Assembly (NCBI GenBank): GCA_017562135.1
Contig: QEYB01000228.1
Coordinates: forward strand, 558,001 to 622,000
Direction of reading: 5' to 3'
Source: Dipylidium caninum
Taxonomy: Eukaryota > Platyhelminthes > Cestoda > Cyclophyllidea > Dipylidiidae
DNA length: 64,000 bases
The notes beneath the pieces are model-generated. The model saw only the letters and a list, made by a program, of their open reading frames with translations, was not told the DNA's origin and did not search any database. Below, piece by piece: positions 9,701-21,736 of the stretch (the first letter of the stretch is position 1; every line of letters starts with the position of its first letter). The position numbers and the translations under genes were made by a program.

Positions 9701-12700
9701 CTGAGAGCGGGCCAGAGCGATTTCCCATTGCGTTTTGGTGTGCGTGCGTGCGTGTGTGTGTGCCTGGTATTGCAGGGGAAGACAAACTTGACTGGCTGCA
9801 CTTCCTTGGCAGAGGGACAGGGGCGGGACAAAAGACATGGAGTCACCACCGTTCACACTGCCCGCCTTACACGCACTTTATCCAAGTCTGCTTCACCAGG
9901 TGAAAAATTTGGAGGGCCGATGGAGGAGGAAAAAGAGCGGAGGGGAGGACGCAGCGAGGCGGAAGGGCTTATCTACTCGGATCGCTTTTCCCGTCTCCAC
10001 TCCCTGCTACCCGAGTGATGATTTCGGCCTAGTTTTGGCAGTGGGAAGACAAACCGTCGCCACAGTAAACCCTCAGGTCAGACGAAGGAGTGCGGGCGAT
10101 CCGTCGCCCACTCCTCCCGCTCTACACGAGCGTCTAGAGATGCCGCACTCAAGAGGCGCCTTATCCCCCTCCAAGATGTTCCACTGGCATGCGGCTGTCC
10201 TCTCCTTCGTGGCCGAGTCCCATTCAGCGTTCCGATAGAGTTAGGGCGTTTGGCCTCCGGTCACTCTCTTCCTCCGTCGCCCAAGAGAAGAGGAGCTGAA
10301 ACAATGGGCGATTCGACCTTCTAACCTCCCTGGGCGATAAATTAACAAATCTTGCCAGACTCGTCCGCATTTGAGGCGAGTGTACGGCAGAAGCATTCCG
10401 TCTCCATCAATCCGTAACCCGTCTACTTCCGCTTTGCAGAATCACCGCACCGCCGAGGGGGGAAGAGACGAACAAAAGACAAAAAAAGTAGCACTGAATT
10501 CGCGTCGGCAGTCAGGAGCGAGAAGCGTCATCAGCATCAGCATCGGCATCATCGCTGGCGTGTTGAACTTCGAAGGACAGGGTTTTTTTCTAACGAGGCA
10601 CTGGTAAACTTCCGGTGGCAGACGACAGCAGTGTGAGGAGGCGACCAAAAGACCCTCCGAAACGTATTCACAGTTAAAATGATCTAAGTGCGTGCGCGCC
10701 TATCTCCGCTTGGCATCATCCATCGCGCCCCACTAATGCTATAGCGTAGTTGAAAGATAAAAAAGGAGCGAGGGTGAGCTAGTGGGTCACGAGGATGCTA
10801 CTACTACTTCTTCTTCTTTTTTCAATCCGCCAAAATGACATTAGTGACAAAAACAGCGACGTGGGGTGTAGAAAAGGACGTTCTTAGATCAGATTTCACA
10901 AATTACGCAAGTTAGTGCTTAAAAAGCCGACAAGCGGACGAGCCGACATGGCGGAGTGCAAACATCAGCATGCCCGGCAGCGACATGAAAGCGAGAATGG
11001 TGAAAAATAGTGTGAGAAAGTTTCTTTGGAATGGTCGTAGCTTAACGATGAACGTGGGAGGAAAGGACCGGCCTCTCGGTCAGCAGAAGAGCGTGAAATC
11101 TGTCGCGCGGGCAGAAAACCCTCCAAAACTCAGGAACAATGAAGACCATTAGAGAAGTAGAGAGGAAAAGATTGCTGGAAATGGACGCTCAAAGAGTAAG
11201 TCAAGTTGAAACATGAGCGTGGGGAGAAGGTGGGAACCAAAAACGTAAAAAAAGATGGGTAAAAAACGTGCAATTAATGTGAACAGGAGAGTAGAGGTTG
11301 GATGGAGGAGGAAGATTGGCATTCAATGAGGAGGAGAGGGAAGAGGAGGGACGGAAAAAACGATGCAAGAAGGACGCCATTTCCACCACGAGAGCGAAAA
11401 CTCACCTTCGCCTTGCCATGACAGCTGAAGGTGAGGACAAACTCCCCGACCCGGGTCTCGCTCTGGCGCACCAGAAACACACCATCGGACAGTCCGGCAG
11501 CAGCCGCCGCGTTGGGAATTGTGTTGCTTGTTGACGTGGCGGTCGGTTGACGTAGTTGAGCAGAAAGGGGCGGCGGCGGGGGCGAGGCGCCCTCTACTCC
11601 ACCGCCGTCCACCTCCGCCGGCTGTCCCAACACAAAAGCGGTGGCCGCGACGCGAGACAGGGTGCCGTGGTACCAGGGGTAATTGGCCAGCAGCTTGTCA
11701 CACGCGAACGGGTTGTTGTCGTTGCTCGTCTCGGTGGTGATGATGGTGGCGGCGTTGGCGTTGGCGGGGGCAGCGGGGCCAGTGTGTTCTGTCGGGGCGA
11801 TGCGATGGAAAGCGGCGGGCGGGCGGGAGGGAAGCGGACACACGAGTGCTGGCATGGCGGCGCCGGTGGTGGTGGTGGTGGAAAGGACAAGCAAAATACC
11901 CGATATAAACGCACAACAACAAACGGAAATGGCAGAGAAGAGATGAGATAACGCACTGCCAGCGCCCTGAGAGTTGAATGGCTGTTGGGAGGAGATCGGT
12001 TTGGGGACCGCGGAAGAATTCGCCTGCTGTGGATGCTGATGCTGTTGCGGTTGAGGGTGATGGTGGAGGTGGTGGTGATGATGCAGCGTTGTCGCGGTCG
12101 TCGTGTTGCCACTCGTCTGGTCGATAATGGCGCCAGTGGAAGAGGTGGTCGAGTGTTGACGCGTGAAATCGTCCCCGGTGGACGGTATCTTCGGCTTGGA
12201 GGCGGATCTGCCAAAAGATGGGGGGGGAGGGTTAAACCACCCCCATTAATGTTACTCCCCTCCTCCCACCCCCATCATCCCTGGCGGAAGGAGACGAGGA
12301 AGGCGGGGAGAAGGGAGAGAGAGAGAGGGAAAATCTGACGGAGACAACTCGACTTAAACGTGCACTCGTTACAACACTCGAGCCAGACAGAAATTTAGCG
12401 CCAACGACCAGGAGTTGGCAAGCTGGCAATAAAACGTGGACGCGCAGTAAGGTCAGGTGACGGTGACAGTGACGGCAAATGATGATTGCGATGATATAGC
12501 AGCAGCAGCGGCAGCATGAAGCTCTTCGGACGGCCGCGAGCCCCAGCGCACGTACGTACGCGGGCGAACGCGCAGGGGGGTGGACGGGGGGGTGGCGCGT
12601 TCATAGAATAATCCCGCCTGGACGTCCGACACGGGAGCAGCCATAGTAAGAACAACAAAAGGACAATTAAATTTATGTTAGCAGTTCCGCAGTCGCCGCC

Positions 12701-15700
12701 ACCACATCTATAGCCTGGCAGTGGCATTAGATTAGGCGAAGTGCGGCGGCAAACAGAGTGGCGCCCGGGGAGGGGCCAAAATCAGAATGGGAACAAGACA
12801 GGCGGGGAGTGAGAGACCTGCGTTCAATGGACGAATTCGTCGCCGCGACTCAAACCGCCTTGGCGTCACTGAGTCCGAGGTAGACCATCCGAAAGACGTC
12901 ATCCTAGCCAAGATTGGGAGACTTTAGGCCTTCGGTAGGAGAACCAATGAAATGCTTTGGATTGAGATTACCCGAGGCGGTTCGGGTTTGGGTGGCCGAC
13001 AGCAGGCCCTCGTGAGGAGGCTGGCCGCCTCAGGGACGAGGGGGAGGTGGGCTTTCAATGCTAATCTCACTGACAGTAAAATTCGATGCAAAAATGGCCC
13101 ATTTTTGTGTTTCTCCGGTAGAGGAGAAAAAGAGGAGGTTGTGTGGTCGGCTGGTGGAGATCGCATGTTCCAGCGGAACAACCTCGAGGAGGCAGGTGAG
13201 GAGTTGTTGCAACGTGATGGCAACTGGACAGGAAACATTACTGCTGTGTGTGACGGCTTGCGACGACTGATTTGGCGCGGACGATGGGCACGAAGAGCCT
13301 GTACTTCGTTTTACGATTCAGTATTACGTAAGTAGCTAAACACAAATGCACACAGATGGACGAAAGAGAGACGCACATTCCAGTCAAACGTCTGCTCGGC
13401 CATGGGCGAATAGAGAAAAGGACGAAGAACCAGACACACACACAAAGAGAGAGAGAGGGAGAGAGAGAGAGAGAGAATGGGGATAAACAAAAACCCCACT
13501 TGAGGCAAAGTCAGGGAGAGGATATAAAAAGCATAAATTAGCCGAGAGACAGAGAACAGACAGGAGGAGGAGATTTGGAGGAAGGGAAAAGCGGAAAACA
13601 AGTCAGTCGGAAAAGCAAGTGAAAAGGACGGACGGAGAGCCTGGCCACAGTCACCACCGGCGACTTTACACTGTCGGCTGTCGTCCAGACTCTCCACGCT
13701 TCTCGACACACGAGTGACTGTGCACTTGGCACGAGGACACCGCGCGACGACGAGCCGAGAGGGAATGTGGGAGCGCACATCCGCTGCGCCGCTTAACAGC
13801 GGTGAGCTGTCAATCACCATCTCCAAAGGGTGTTGTGCCATTCTTTCGAGCCGAGAGATGACAGGTGGACCTCAGAGACGATCTTGTGGGGCGACACGCT
13901 GGAACACATCATTCCAGTTGCACATTCGTTTAGCGTGTGTGTGTGTGTGTGTGTGCGTATCAAGCGCGAATGAGAGGGGCGACGTTGAGCATCGAGCAGG
14001 TGGAACAACTCCGCCTCACGAAGCCGAAAAAAAAGGCGACAGAGGGCAGGGATTGAGCTCGCGACTCACCCTTTGGGAGCGTCTAATTATCGTCAGACCA
14101 TAAGGAATCAACCCGCGCCAAGCCATGGAGTTGCAATAGACTCGGGGCGAGTGGCGACAGTGCCAATTCCGTCAATCAAACAGCCAGTGGCTCTGCCGTC
14201 GTCTGACCGGACCAAGAAGTGAGCCAATAGCAGACGAAGTGTTAGGCAAAGCATCCACCTACGAGGGTGCCCGTTTTCCTCCAAAAGTACTCAAAACGTT
14301 AAAACTTGAAAGACACACGGTGTGGTATTGAGATCATCCTCGAGTCGACCCAGTTCAACAAGGCGACTCGGCACTGAACTATTTAAGTCGGGAACTCAAA
14401 ATACTCTGTCAGAGATTATTCTAAAAACGGTTGTGGGTAGAAAGATCGAGTCAAGACTTAATGATTGTGGGAATCGGATGACGGAAAGTAAGGCGATCTA
14501 GCGCACAGAGCAAAGTGTCTACAACATTCACGTAAAATGAATCAGAGTAAAGACAGTAGTGAAGTGGGAGTCGACTCACGTCAACGAAGGTGGAGCCATC
14601 TGACGTGGGCAATCGAATCCTGTGGACAGCGACAATGGCAGTGGTAAGGGCGGTGGAAGTGGTGGGGGCGGTGGTTGTGCCAGGAGTGGAGAAGATTCGG
14701 AAAATTCGCCTCCACTTCTGCCTCCGTTTCCGTTGCCGGCTTGGTATTGCTGATGGCTGCCAGGCGAGGGAAGGGACTGGTGAGCAGCCGCGGCTGCTGC
14801 GGCCGCAGCTGCCACGGCAGCAGCGGAGTTGGTGAGGCAGCGACGGAGAGGTGGGAGACATTTTCGGATGGCGGTGAGCCAGCAGGCAGCCTCGCTGGAG
14901 GACGCCGCTTCGAATATCTTTTCGTCACCAGACTCGGTCTAAATTGGGGAACGAGGGGGGACGTGGAGCGCGGGAAACAGGACGTGGCTGGTGGGTTATG
15001 GTGAATGCTAACAAATGGACAAGTTGAAAAGTGGGCAAACTTTGACCAGTGCAAAAATCTTGCACGAGGGTGAAAAAGATCTGAGTGCCTAGGGTCAGAG
15101 TGAGTGCACCGCGAGAGGAATGAACTGCATAACGCAATGTGGCGTAACACAAGAGCGGCGCCCGTATACATTGAGATGACTCAAAAATCCTGTTTTTTGT
15201 TTCTGTTATTTTGGTAGAGTACAAACAAAATCTGCCTACAACACTCAGAGGTGAGAGAAACGGTGTAGGCAAGTGGGAGTCTGTCAACCGCTCCATAAGT
15301 GGATTTTGGTGGCGAAGGGCACAGAGGGTAGAATAAGGAAGGAAAAAGGAGAAATTAAAGACCAAGGTGGTCTGGTAAATGTTTCCTTAGGCGATCTTTT
15401 TTACACCTAGTCGACACAGCAAAGTCGCGTAAACCAGAACGAAGCGACAAGGTCTGAACTACCACCATTTCAACGCGGCTGGAGGGACGCTTTAGGGTTA
15501 CTTCTAACCAAGGTAGACAAAAAGAACGAGGCAATCGAAGTGGGTAAAAAATTGGTCCTTTGCTCCCTCGCAATCCGACCTCCGGGAGCGCCTTGAGCGT
15601 ATCAGCTCGACCTACCTGAATTGCTTCAAAAGCCAGGCCAGACAATTAACTCAGATTAGGACAGGGGAGTGGGGTGAAATTCCCTACTCAAGGCGAGAGA

Positions 15701-18700
15701 GTGCGCCAAAAACCATGGATTTACCTTGAGAAGGAAGACGTAGTTGCGAAAATCCGTCAACTCGGCAGGACGCAGACGTCGGAGATCAGCTATCAGGCTG
15801 CACGCGATGCCGTAACGCGGGCAATTCGACTGGAAGGAGAGAAAAGAGAGTGTGAAGGTGGGATGGAGACAGGTGAGTAAAGTCAGGCCAATCGGAGGTG
15901 GACGCGTTGGTTCGTCCCACATTCTTCACACTTCGGGCCAATGGTAGCGGGGCACAGAACCAACTCGGGGCTCACAGTCCTGTGCTAAATGAAGATTTTA
16001 TTTCCTCCAGATCGCGACTGTGTGGAAACTAGAGGTTACAACGTCTTCCGATACTACGAAAACGAGGAGCTCGACACACAGCTGGCACATACAGGCCACT
16101 TCTCGAGGGGGTGGAGCCTGTCACGGAGGGGCGACAGTCAGGCAATGGGAGAAGCTCTAATCCGCCGCGAGGAGGCGGTGAAGGTAGCCACTTCCCCAGA
16201 CTTCTAAGATGGAATCCGAAGGAGTAGTAGTTCACCCAAAACGTCTGAAATTCCGATTGAAAGACGAAATACATGGCGAAAATTAAGCCGAAATATGACA
16301 ACTCCGCCTATCCACCGCCCAGCACCAAGCGCCTTCAAAACTCCTCCCTGTCGACCGTGTGAGCCCTTGAGTAGGAAAAGGGGGAGGAGGAGCCGAGAAG
16401 AGGAGGGGTGTTTACATAATTTTTACAATGAAAATCAAAGAATTATGCCTGTAAGATTTCGAAATTCGCGAAGACGATGAATTATCGCTATTTGCACCAT
16501 GGAGTGGCGCAGCAGCCCCATCGCAATAATCCGATTCACCATAGCTCTCACACCTCTCCCCAATCCACCTGACAGGAGCTGTAATGACTACTGAGGTTTT
16601 TTGAGACTGCCTCCGACGTGGAGGGGAAGGGGAAAGTTGTCTCGCCTTCGTTTCGCTCATCGAACCGCGTTTCTCCACTACAAAATTACTTCCATTCAGT
16701 GTGTAACGAATGCGCGGTGTGGAGACCGTTGAAGAAAAGAAGACCGGGAGAAGAACAATCAGAAAATATATCGAGGATGGGTGTGCATGGTGTGGATATT
16801 CGTCATGAAAGAACTCAATCACGGAGTACATAATCTCTTCTGGTGAATGTCAGTGGCGACAACCTGACCTCCACTTGTCATCTGTGACACTTCATGCTGC
16901 CAAAGGGGCTACGTGTCGCATCAGAGGCCTGACTTGAGGTCAGGCTATATGGAAAAGGTGCATGAGTCGGAGAAGATGTAATTCGCTTCGAGGTAGGAGA
17001 AAGACGAGGAAATAGCTGCCTTCAGCGTAGAAATCGGACATTCCATGTGGGAAACAATCGTGCACGAATGGCAAAATCGCGTCAGGCCGTGTGTTGTCAA
17101 TTTGGCAGACGGTGCGTAACCCCACCACCACTGCCATCGCTCCCCATTCAGCTTTGGCTCGCTCCCCGCCCCGCGATTGCTCCTCCGCCGTACCACGCCA
17201 CTCTCGCCTACCCCCCCCCCTTGAGGAATGGTATGTCGGGAATTAGGTCTTGAGAGGGAATACTTTTTTTCCAACCACCACACAGCCAACCCAGAGGATA
17301 TTTCGAGCCCTGCCACGTAGCTCTCCTCTGATTTTACATATTTTAGACGCTAAAAGGCGCCGTCTGAAATACAGCCTGAAGGTGGGGGCCAGTTTAAAGG
17401 AAATTGCCGAAGTGTAGATTACGTCGAATGTAGCCCTCGTGAGAGCTTCCCCACACACATTCAGGAACGATCCATCCTAATTCATTTGGATGACATTGAG
17501 ACTGTCGATAGAGGCGTTTAGAAGAGAGGAATGTCGTCCCCTCCTCTCTCCTCTCCACCTAATCGTACAAGGTCGGCGTCGAGCAAGTAAAGCCGGCCAC
17601 ATAAAGCAAGATTGCACTAATACACATTCCAGGGAGAAAATAAAAGAGAAAAAAGGGAGTGCGTAACTAGGGCTCACTTCAGGGGGAGTGTAGACTTCGA
17701 GGACATAGCCAGCGGACGTTCGCATGAGCAAGAGACGAGATTTGGCCCATTGGGGATTGTCCTGCAGCACCAGGAAGCTGGGCACCGAGAGGGCCGAGAT
17801 GGAGGAGGTAGAAGGGGGCAGGGGAGCGAAGACACCGCCACTGCCTACGCCTCCGCTCCCTCCGACTGCACCGGGTCCCAGCCACTCAGTGAGGACACCC
17901 TCGAGGACGCATTCACCGAGGAGAAGGATGTTGGTGCCGGGTGAACGACACTGTTTACTGGCTTTGGCTTGGTGATAGGCGATGATACTGGTAGGAATGG
18001 AGGTCGAGAAATCGAGTGAAACCAGATAAGAGGCGGACTACAAAAGGGCATCTCACCGCAGATCAACAGATTCAGTTGCATGCACAGAGACTCGAAAATT
18101 AAGGAAATGTAGAGTTGGTATGACTCGATATAAGCTTGACCGACTCACAACAGGTTGAGATGCGCCGATGAAATGAGGGGAAAAAAAGAGGCGAGTGGTG
18201 TTCAGCGTGAGGAGAGATTTAAAACTGATGTACAGTCGGGGGAAGGGGAGTGGGAGAAAAGGAGAGTTTCTATTAGAGTAACATTAAGTGAACTCATTGC
18301 ACCGCCCACTCAATCTATTGGAACTTGACAAAAAAAGAAAAAAAACAGGCATCTGAGCAGATTGAATGGGGGGACTTCAGAAGAGAGTTAGAATTTTGTT
18401 TTACGAGAACAAAAGCACACATTTACCTCATAATATCGTCCTGAGGAAGTGGTTTAGCAGAAGTAGCAGCCAAAGCCGCAGTGGCAGACGATGGGGATGG
18501 CCTTCGTCTCCAGAGAAGGACGAAAGAGCGTCGGAGCCAAGAACCAGGTCGCCAACGCCCATCGGCCTTGTGGTTGTGGCGTTCATGGTGGTGGGAGCGA
18601 TGGGAGGCGGCAGGAGGACCAGCAGCAGTGGAAGAAGTGGCGGGGGAGGTGGAGGGGAGAGGCGCTGTGGCAGAGGTGGCCTTAGCAGCGGAGCGCTGAG

Positions 18701-21700
18701 CGGCTGCTGCAAGAGCTGCAGCAACAACGGTGCTGGCGTTGACGTAGGAGGATGCGGAGACGGGGACACGGTGACCTCCACCGCCGCCACCGCCCGGAGT
18801 AGAATCACCGATGAGAGAGAGGGAGGAGGAGGCGGCCAGGGAGGACTCTTTCTCCTCTGTCGTACAACCACCCTCCTCTGACTCGGCTGGATCGAAGTCA
18901 CCCGCTTCGTCTGCTTTAGAAAGCTGTTTCTTACGAAGCGAATCTGCGAAAGAGGGCACCAACACCGGACAGGTTGAAAAATAACCAAGAGAGGACAGAG
19001 TAAAGAGTAATTAAGCTCCCTATAAGGCTGGCGAGTGCCCCTCAGCTCAATTCCTACCTGGTCAGTGATGAGTGGAGGCTGCCAGAAAAGTCAGAAAGGA
19101 ACCGTATTTACCCAGGAAAAAGAATTCAAAATATCAAGTGCATGTCAGACATTCAGAACGCTAAATTTGTCTATTCGAAAGGGAAAGAAACTTATTAACC
19201 GATACAAGGTGAGATGGCAATGGTTTGAAAGATCGCTAGCCTGTTATCACGCCCGCCAACCTTCGCCGTCGTCGTCCTCCTCCCTCCCCTGTACACGGGG
19301 CGTCGTCTCGATTTAAATATTTAACCATGGGCAAGCACTACCTTAACCTTCTAAGAAATATTGGTGGGGAAACGGGGAGGGAGAGGTGAAAAAGATTAAT
19401 GCAAACCGCGTAACGACTTCCATCCGGCTGAAATAACTCACTTGGGTTGGAGTAGGGTCCAAGTTTAAGTGTAAAGTTATGTTAAACGTGCGCAAAAGGT
19501 GAAAGTGAGGAGCTGACGATACTGCGGCAAAGCAGATGAGGCAAAAATCCAACCAAGAATGTTGGCCATTGGCCATTTACAAAACCTGAGGAATACCATT
19601 CCAGTGAGATAGGAAGGGACACGGCTCAGGAGATTCAGCCTCTCCGCCACGAGGTAATATCGCCTGAGTAGGGCGACTGGGCCCGGGAGGGAAGGGGAGA
19701 AGAGTCCAGAGGGCAGACCCATTACTTTAACACAGAACGCAAGAATTTGCGTGCCCATCCGCCTTACGTGCGTGAGTCAAGTCGCGAGGTGAGTAATGGT
19801 GTGCGCGAAGGGGGAACGGGAAGGAGAAGAGTTTGCTACAGAAACTAACCCCGAGTCCACCAGACTTGCATTAAGATGATCAAAATGTATCGAAAAGGAG
19901 GGGACGAAATTCCCAAGCACTGAGTTAATCCATAAAGTAGAGAGAATTTGAGCTAGTTTAAGTGGAAAAGATCTGAATACGCACGATGCTGTCTGAAGGG
20001 TTTTGAAAGAAGACGAGTGACAGGTGAAAATGTTGTCAAAAATATCAAATTAATTTAGACGAAATGTTCCAGAACCGCATTATTCCATTTTACTGGACCG
20101 ATAAAAGGTCAAACAAAGAAGAATCCAAGACAGCATGCCTACTGAGTAGAGATGTTAACTGGAAGCAGAAATTTAATGTCTGCTAAGGGCAAATTCGGCT
20201 TGAAGAGAAATGGAGTTACCCGAGACAAGATAAAATGACTTACTAAGTTGAAAATGCATGTCTTTCGTTCACCCGTCAACCGAGTAGAGCAATGCGTCTA
20301 TAATTAGACAGTGCCTCTCCTCTTCGGAGTGTAGAGATGTGAGTAGTTGCTAAATTTAGTAGCACTATTGCTACTTCTATCAGTCCAAATAAGCAAGCAA
20401 CACAACCAAATGACTCATTCCACCAGATTAGGCAGTTGATGACGACGATCGGTTGGGAAAAACAACCGACAGACATACGCTACAAACACGCAAAGATAAG
20501 CAAAGGAAAGAAGAGTGAACTAGGGAGGGGAGCGCGGTGCCACATTTGCCCAGGTTACAGCTTGTGAATTAATTGCTCAGATTTCCGGATGGTCGCCGTG
20601 GCGAGATGAAACAGCACAGTGCGGGAGGAGGAAATGTGCAGCCAGAAATTCATTCACTGTCCTCCACAGCTCAGATCCAAGGGCAGTTGAGAAGGCCAAC
20701 TCATGTAGGGGAGTGACTCGACGAATGACGACTCAGTGTGACTCATTAGGCATTGCTATGACAACGACGGGCGATAATAAAAATGACGTCGCTAGAAGAG
20801 TCAACAGGACCGTTTGGCGATATCAATAATAAAAGTAGTGGAGGCTTAATCTGTCTCTTCAGCCATTATACCTTATCCCGTTACTAATACACGAAAGAGC
20901 AAGGTGAGGCAACTAAATTCGGGAATGATGGGACATTTCTCCAATCAACCCCTCAATGAAAAGAGGGCAATCTATGAAACCATGTCAAACCGGAATGGAA
21001 TAGGTGCATTTATTGTGGAATCGGCCCATTGTGGCCAGATTGAATCCTATTCGGCAAAGCAATGCAAAGCACGTTCCTCACAATATAAAGGGATGGGAAA
21101 AATGAGGATGCAAAAGTAAACGAACTCAAGTCACACAATTTTTCATTTGACTAATGTGTATGGCAAAGGATTTGAGTAGAGTTACTAAAATGAGGCAAGC
21201 AAATGCGTCTAAGCTACTTTGCGAATTAGGCGCTAAATGTTACATGGGAAAGGAGAGAACATACATTAAAAGTAGATTAAAAATAGATAAGTTCAAGATT
21301 TACAATTAATTAGACTCCAAGAAGGTAACAGTACTAACTATGGGCCAGTGGTAAGCAGTCAGCTGAAAAGCAATTAATAAAATATATAAGGTTAACAAAA
21401 ATAAAAGAAAAAGGAGCGAAGGGTGAAGCAGAGCCAAAACCACAAAAGAAGAATGACAGGGTCTGGCGACGTGTGGAGGCGACATTAGAACTAACCTTTA
21501 GAAGGATGAACTTTAGTGCAGTCTTCTTTTGAGAAAAAATATCTTTGGGATAAGGATAGTTCAAATTTTTTGCGAATGCCCAAACAAATGCTGTCTAGGA
21601 ATTCCCGTCCGCAGCCGGGCTGATCATCTTGGCGGTTATCGTTGAGGTGGGCTTTAAATAGTTGGAGAGCCTCAATGGCCAACCGATTACTGGTGCTTTG

Positions 21701-21736
21701 GCAGAACCGATTCCAACTTTCGTGGCGCATCGTCAT
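6342..21736 (-). CDS. SH2B: SH2B/Lnk-family adaptor protein, complete gene
   Basis: Seven exons (21736-21496, 18943-18427, 17987-17678, 15829-15725, 14938-14580, 12207-11406, 6776-6342) join with consistent phases into 2769 nt, 922 residues plus stop. The order is that of the SH2B1/APS/Lnk family: N-terminal dimerisation helices (about residues 7-60), a low-complexity linker, a PH domain (about 278-419), another linker, an SH2 domain (about 684-866) and a C-terminal tyrosine motif. SH2B proteins bind activated receptor tyrosine kinases and JAKs (insulin, growth hormone and related pathways) and act at the cytoplasmic face of the plasma membrane. The phosphotyrosine-binding arginine is R758 in FLVRQSE. 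Introns range from 439 to 4629 nt. The start ATG at 21736 immediately precedes the conserved SWNRFC segment. The gene lies head-to-head with Kv4. The vertebrate paralogue to which it corresponds cannot be assigned; it looks like the single invertebrate Lnk. Confidence 0.93.
6607..6637 (-). repeat. Glutamine-codon repeat in SH2B exon 7
   Basis: On the minus strand this is a run of CAA/CAG codons encoding the Gln tract within the second SH2 insert. Mixed codons suggest it is not a recent pure expansion. Confidence 0.6.
6777..11405 (-). other. SH2B intron 6 (4.6 kb)
   Basis: No coding sequence is recognised. Open frames on either strand are not protein-like. The plus strand is rich in purines, so the SH2B pre-mRNA is rich in pyrimidines. 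Dinucleotide repeats lie at 9213-9234, 9323-9340 and 9649-9681, together with a run of G at 9080-9090 and a GGGC-rich tract near 9476-9497. Confidence 0.7.
11406..12207 (-). CDS. SH2B: SH2B exon 6: His/Gln-rich linker and first half of SH2
   Basis: It encodes residues 511-778 and is open over 802 nt. A Ser/Thr-rich part leads to a histidine and glutamine tract, then to a hydrophobic segment (about residues 597-619), and then to the SH2 domain: LANYPWYHGTLSR, a 45-residue low-complexity insert, VFLVRQSETR, FVLTFSCHGKAK. The pTyr-binding Arg is residue 758. Residues 595-630 could instead be a 108-nt in-frame intron (11849-11956). Donor GTGAGT, phase 0. Confidence 0.87.
12208..14579 (-). other. 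SH2B intron 5 (2.4 kb)
   Basis: No coding sequence is recognised. It holds CA/GA repeats at 13433-13476 and a GT repeat at 13935-13955. The plus strand is purine-rich, as in the other introns of this gene. Confidence 0.7.
14580..14938 (-). CDS. SH2B: SH2B exon 5: PH C-terminal helix and linker
   Basis: It encodes residues 392-510. The first 28 residues complete the PH domain, with the C-terminal helix EAACWLTAIRKC carrying the conserved Trp. A poly-Ala tract and a Pro-rich stretch follow. The acceptor is CCAATTTAG and the donor GTGAGT (phase 2). The helix is read in a frame with no ATG near its start, so a simple open-frame search misses it. Confidence 0.85.
14939..15724 (-). other. SH2B intron 4 (786 nt)
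   Basis: A canonical GT-AG intron inside the PH domain. Nothing else is recognised within it. Confidence 0.75.
15725..15829 (-). CDS. SH2B: SH2B exon 4: PH domain beta strands
   Basis: This 105-nt, 35-codon exon has phase 0 at both ends (acceptor CTCCTTCCAG, donor GTAAAT). It encodes the middle PH strands; GIACSLIADLRRLRP and FRNYVFLLK align with the human SIPCSSITDVR and ENTFVVKV segments. Confidence 0.88.
15830..17677 (-). other. SH2B intron 3 (1.8 kb)
   Basis: A canonical GT-AG intron inside the PH domain. Nothing else is recognised within it. Confidence 0.75.
17678..17987 (-). CDS. SH2B: SH2B exon 3: first half of PH domain
   Basis: It encodes residues 253-356. The PH domain starts near GECVLEGVLTEW. 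After a Gly/Ser/Pro-rich loop it continues with PQWAKSRLLLMRTSAGYVLE, the counterpart of PQWQKCRLLLRSEG in human SH2B1. I used the acceptor CTACCAG ending at 17988 rather than the AAACAG nearer the domain, because only the former restores phase 2 from exon 2. Donor GTGAGC, phase 0. Confidence 0.88.
18427..18943 (-). CDS. SH2B: SH2B exon 2: low-complexity linker
   Basis: It encodes residues 81-252. The acceptor (CTCTTTCGCAG) and donor (GTAAAT) are canonical, and the phases (1 in, 2 out) fit both neighbours. The protein is acidic at first (KADEAGDFDPAESEEGG) and then Ser, Ala, Gly and His rich. It includes a basic-aromatic patch (WRPGSWLRRSFVLLWRRR) in the position where SH2B proteins carry basic sequence ahead of the PH domain. 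Function of the linker is unknown. Confidence 0.75.
18944..21495 (-). other. SH2B intron 1 (2.6 kb)
   Basis: A phase 1 intron between the dimerisation exon and the linker exon. It becomes increasingly AT-rich towards the 5' end of the gene. Minus-strand open frames near 19343-19758 were considered as exons, but they show no family similarity and are not needed to complete the reading frame. Confidence 0.7.
21496..21736 (-). CDS. SH2B: SH2B exon 1: dimerisation domain
   Basis: It encodes residues 1-80. The segment SWNRFCQSTSNRLAIEALQL matches the Phe-zipper dimerisation helices of SH2B adaptors (human [20 protein letters not shown], as I recall it). The GYG-free spacer and the second helix (REFLDSICLGIRKKFE) follow. 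The donor GTTAGT after codon position 1 gives a phase 1 intron. Two in-frame ATGs (residues 1 and 3) could each start. Upstream, the frame closes at a TAG about 30 bases away. Confidence 0.85.

Noticed and set aside
9320..10018. 232-codon plus-strand frame overlapping several others
   Set aside because: It is built on CA and GA microsatellites inside an SH2B intron, and all frames are open there.
17845..18081. Possible extra SH2B exon ending at a GTGAGA near 18050
   Set aside because: No phase lets it connect without an immediate stop. Using the acceptor at 17988-17989 makes exons 2 and 3 join directly.
18428..18988. Alternative minus-strand frame (Pro/Leu-rich) over SH2B exon 2
   Set aside because: Splice phases from exon 1 and to exon 3 select the other frame. 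This one would not connect to the PH domain.
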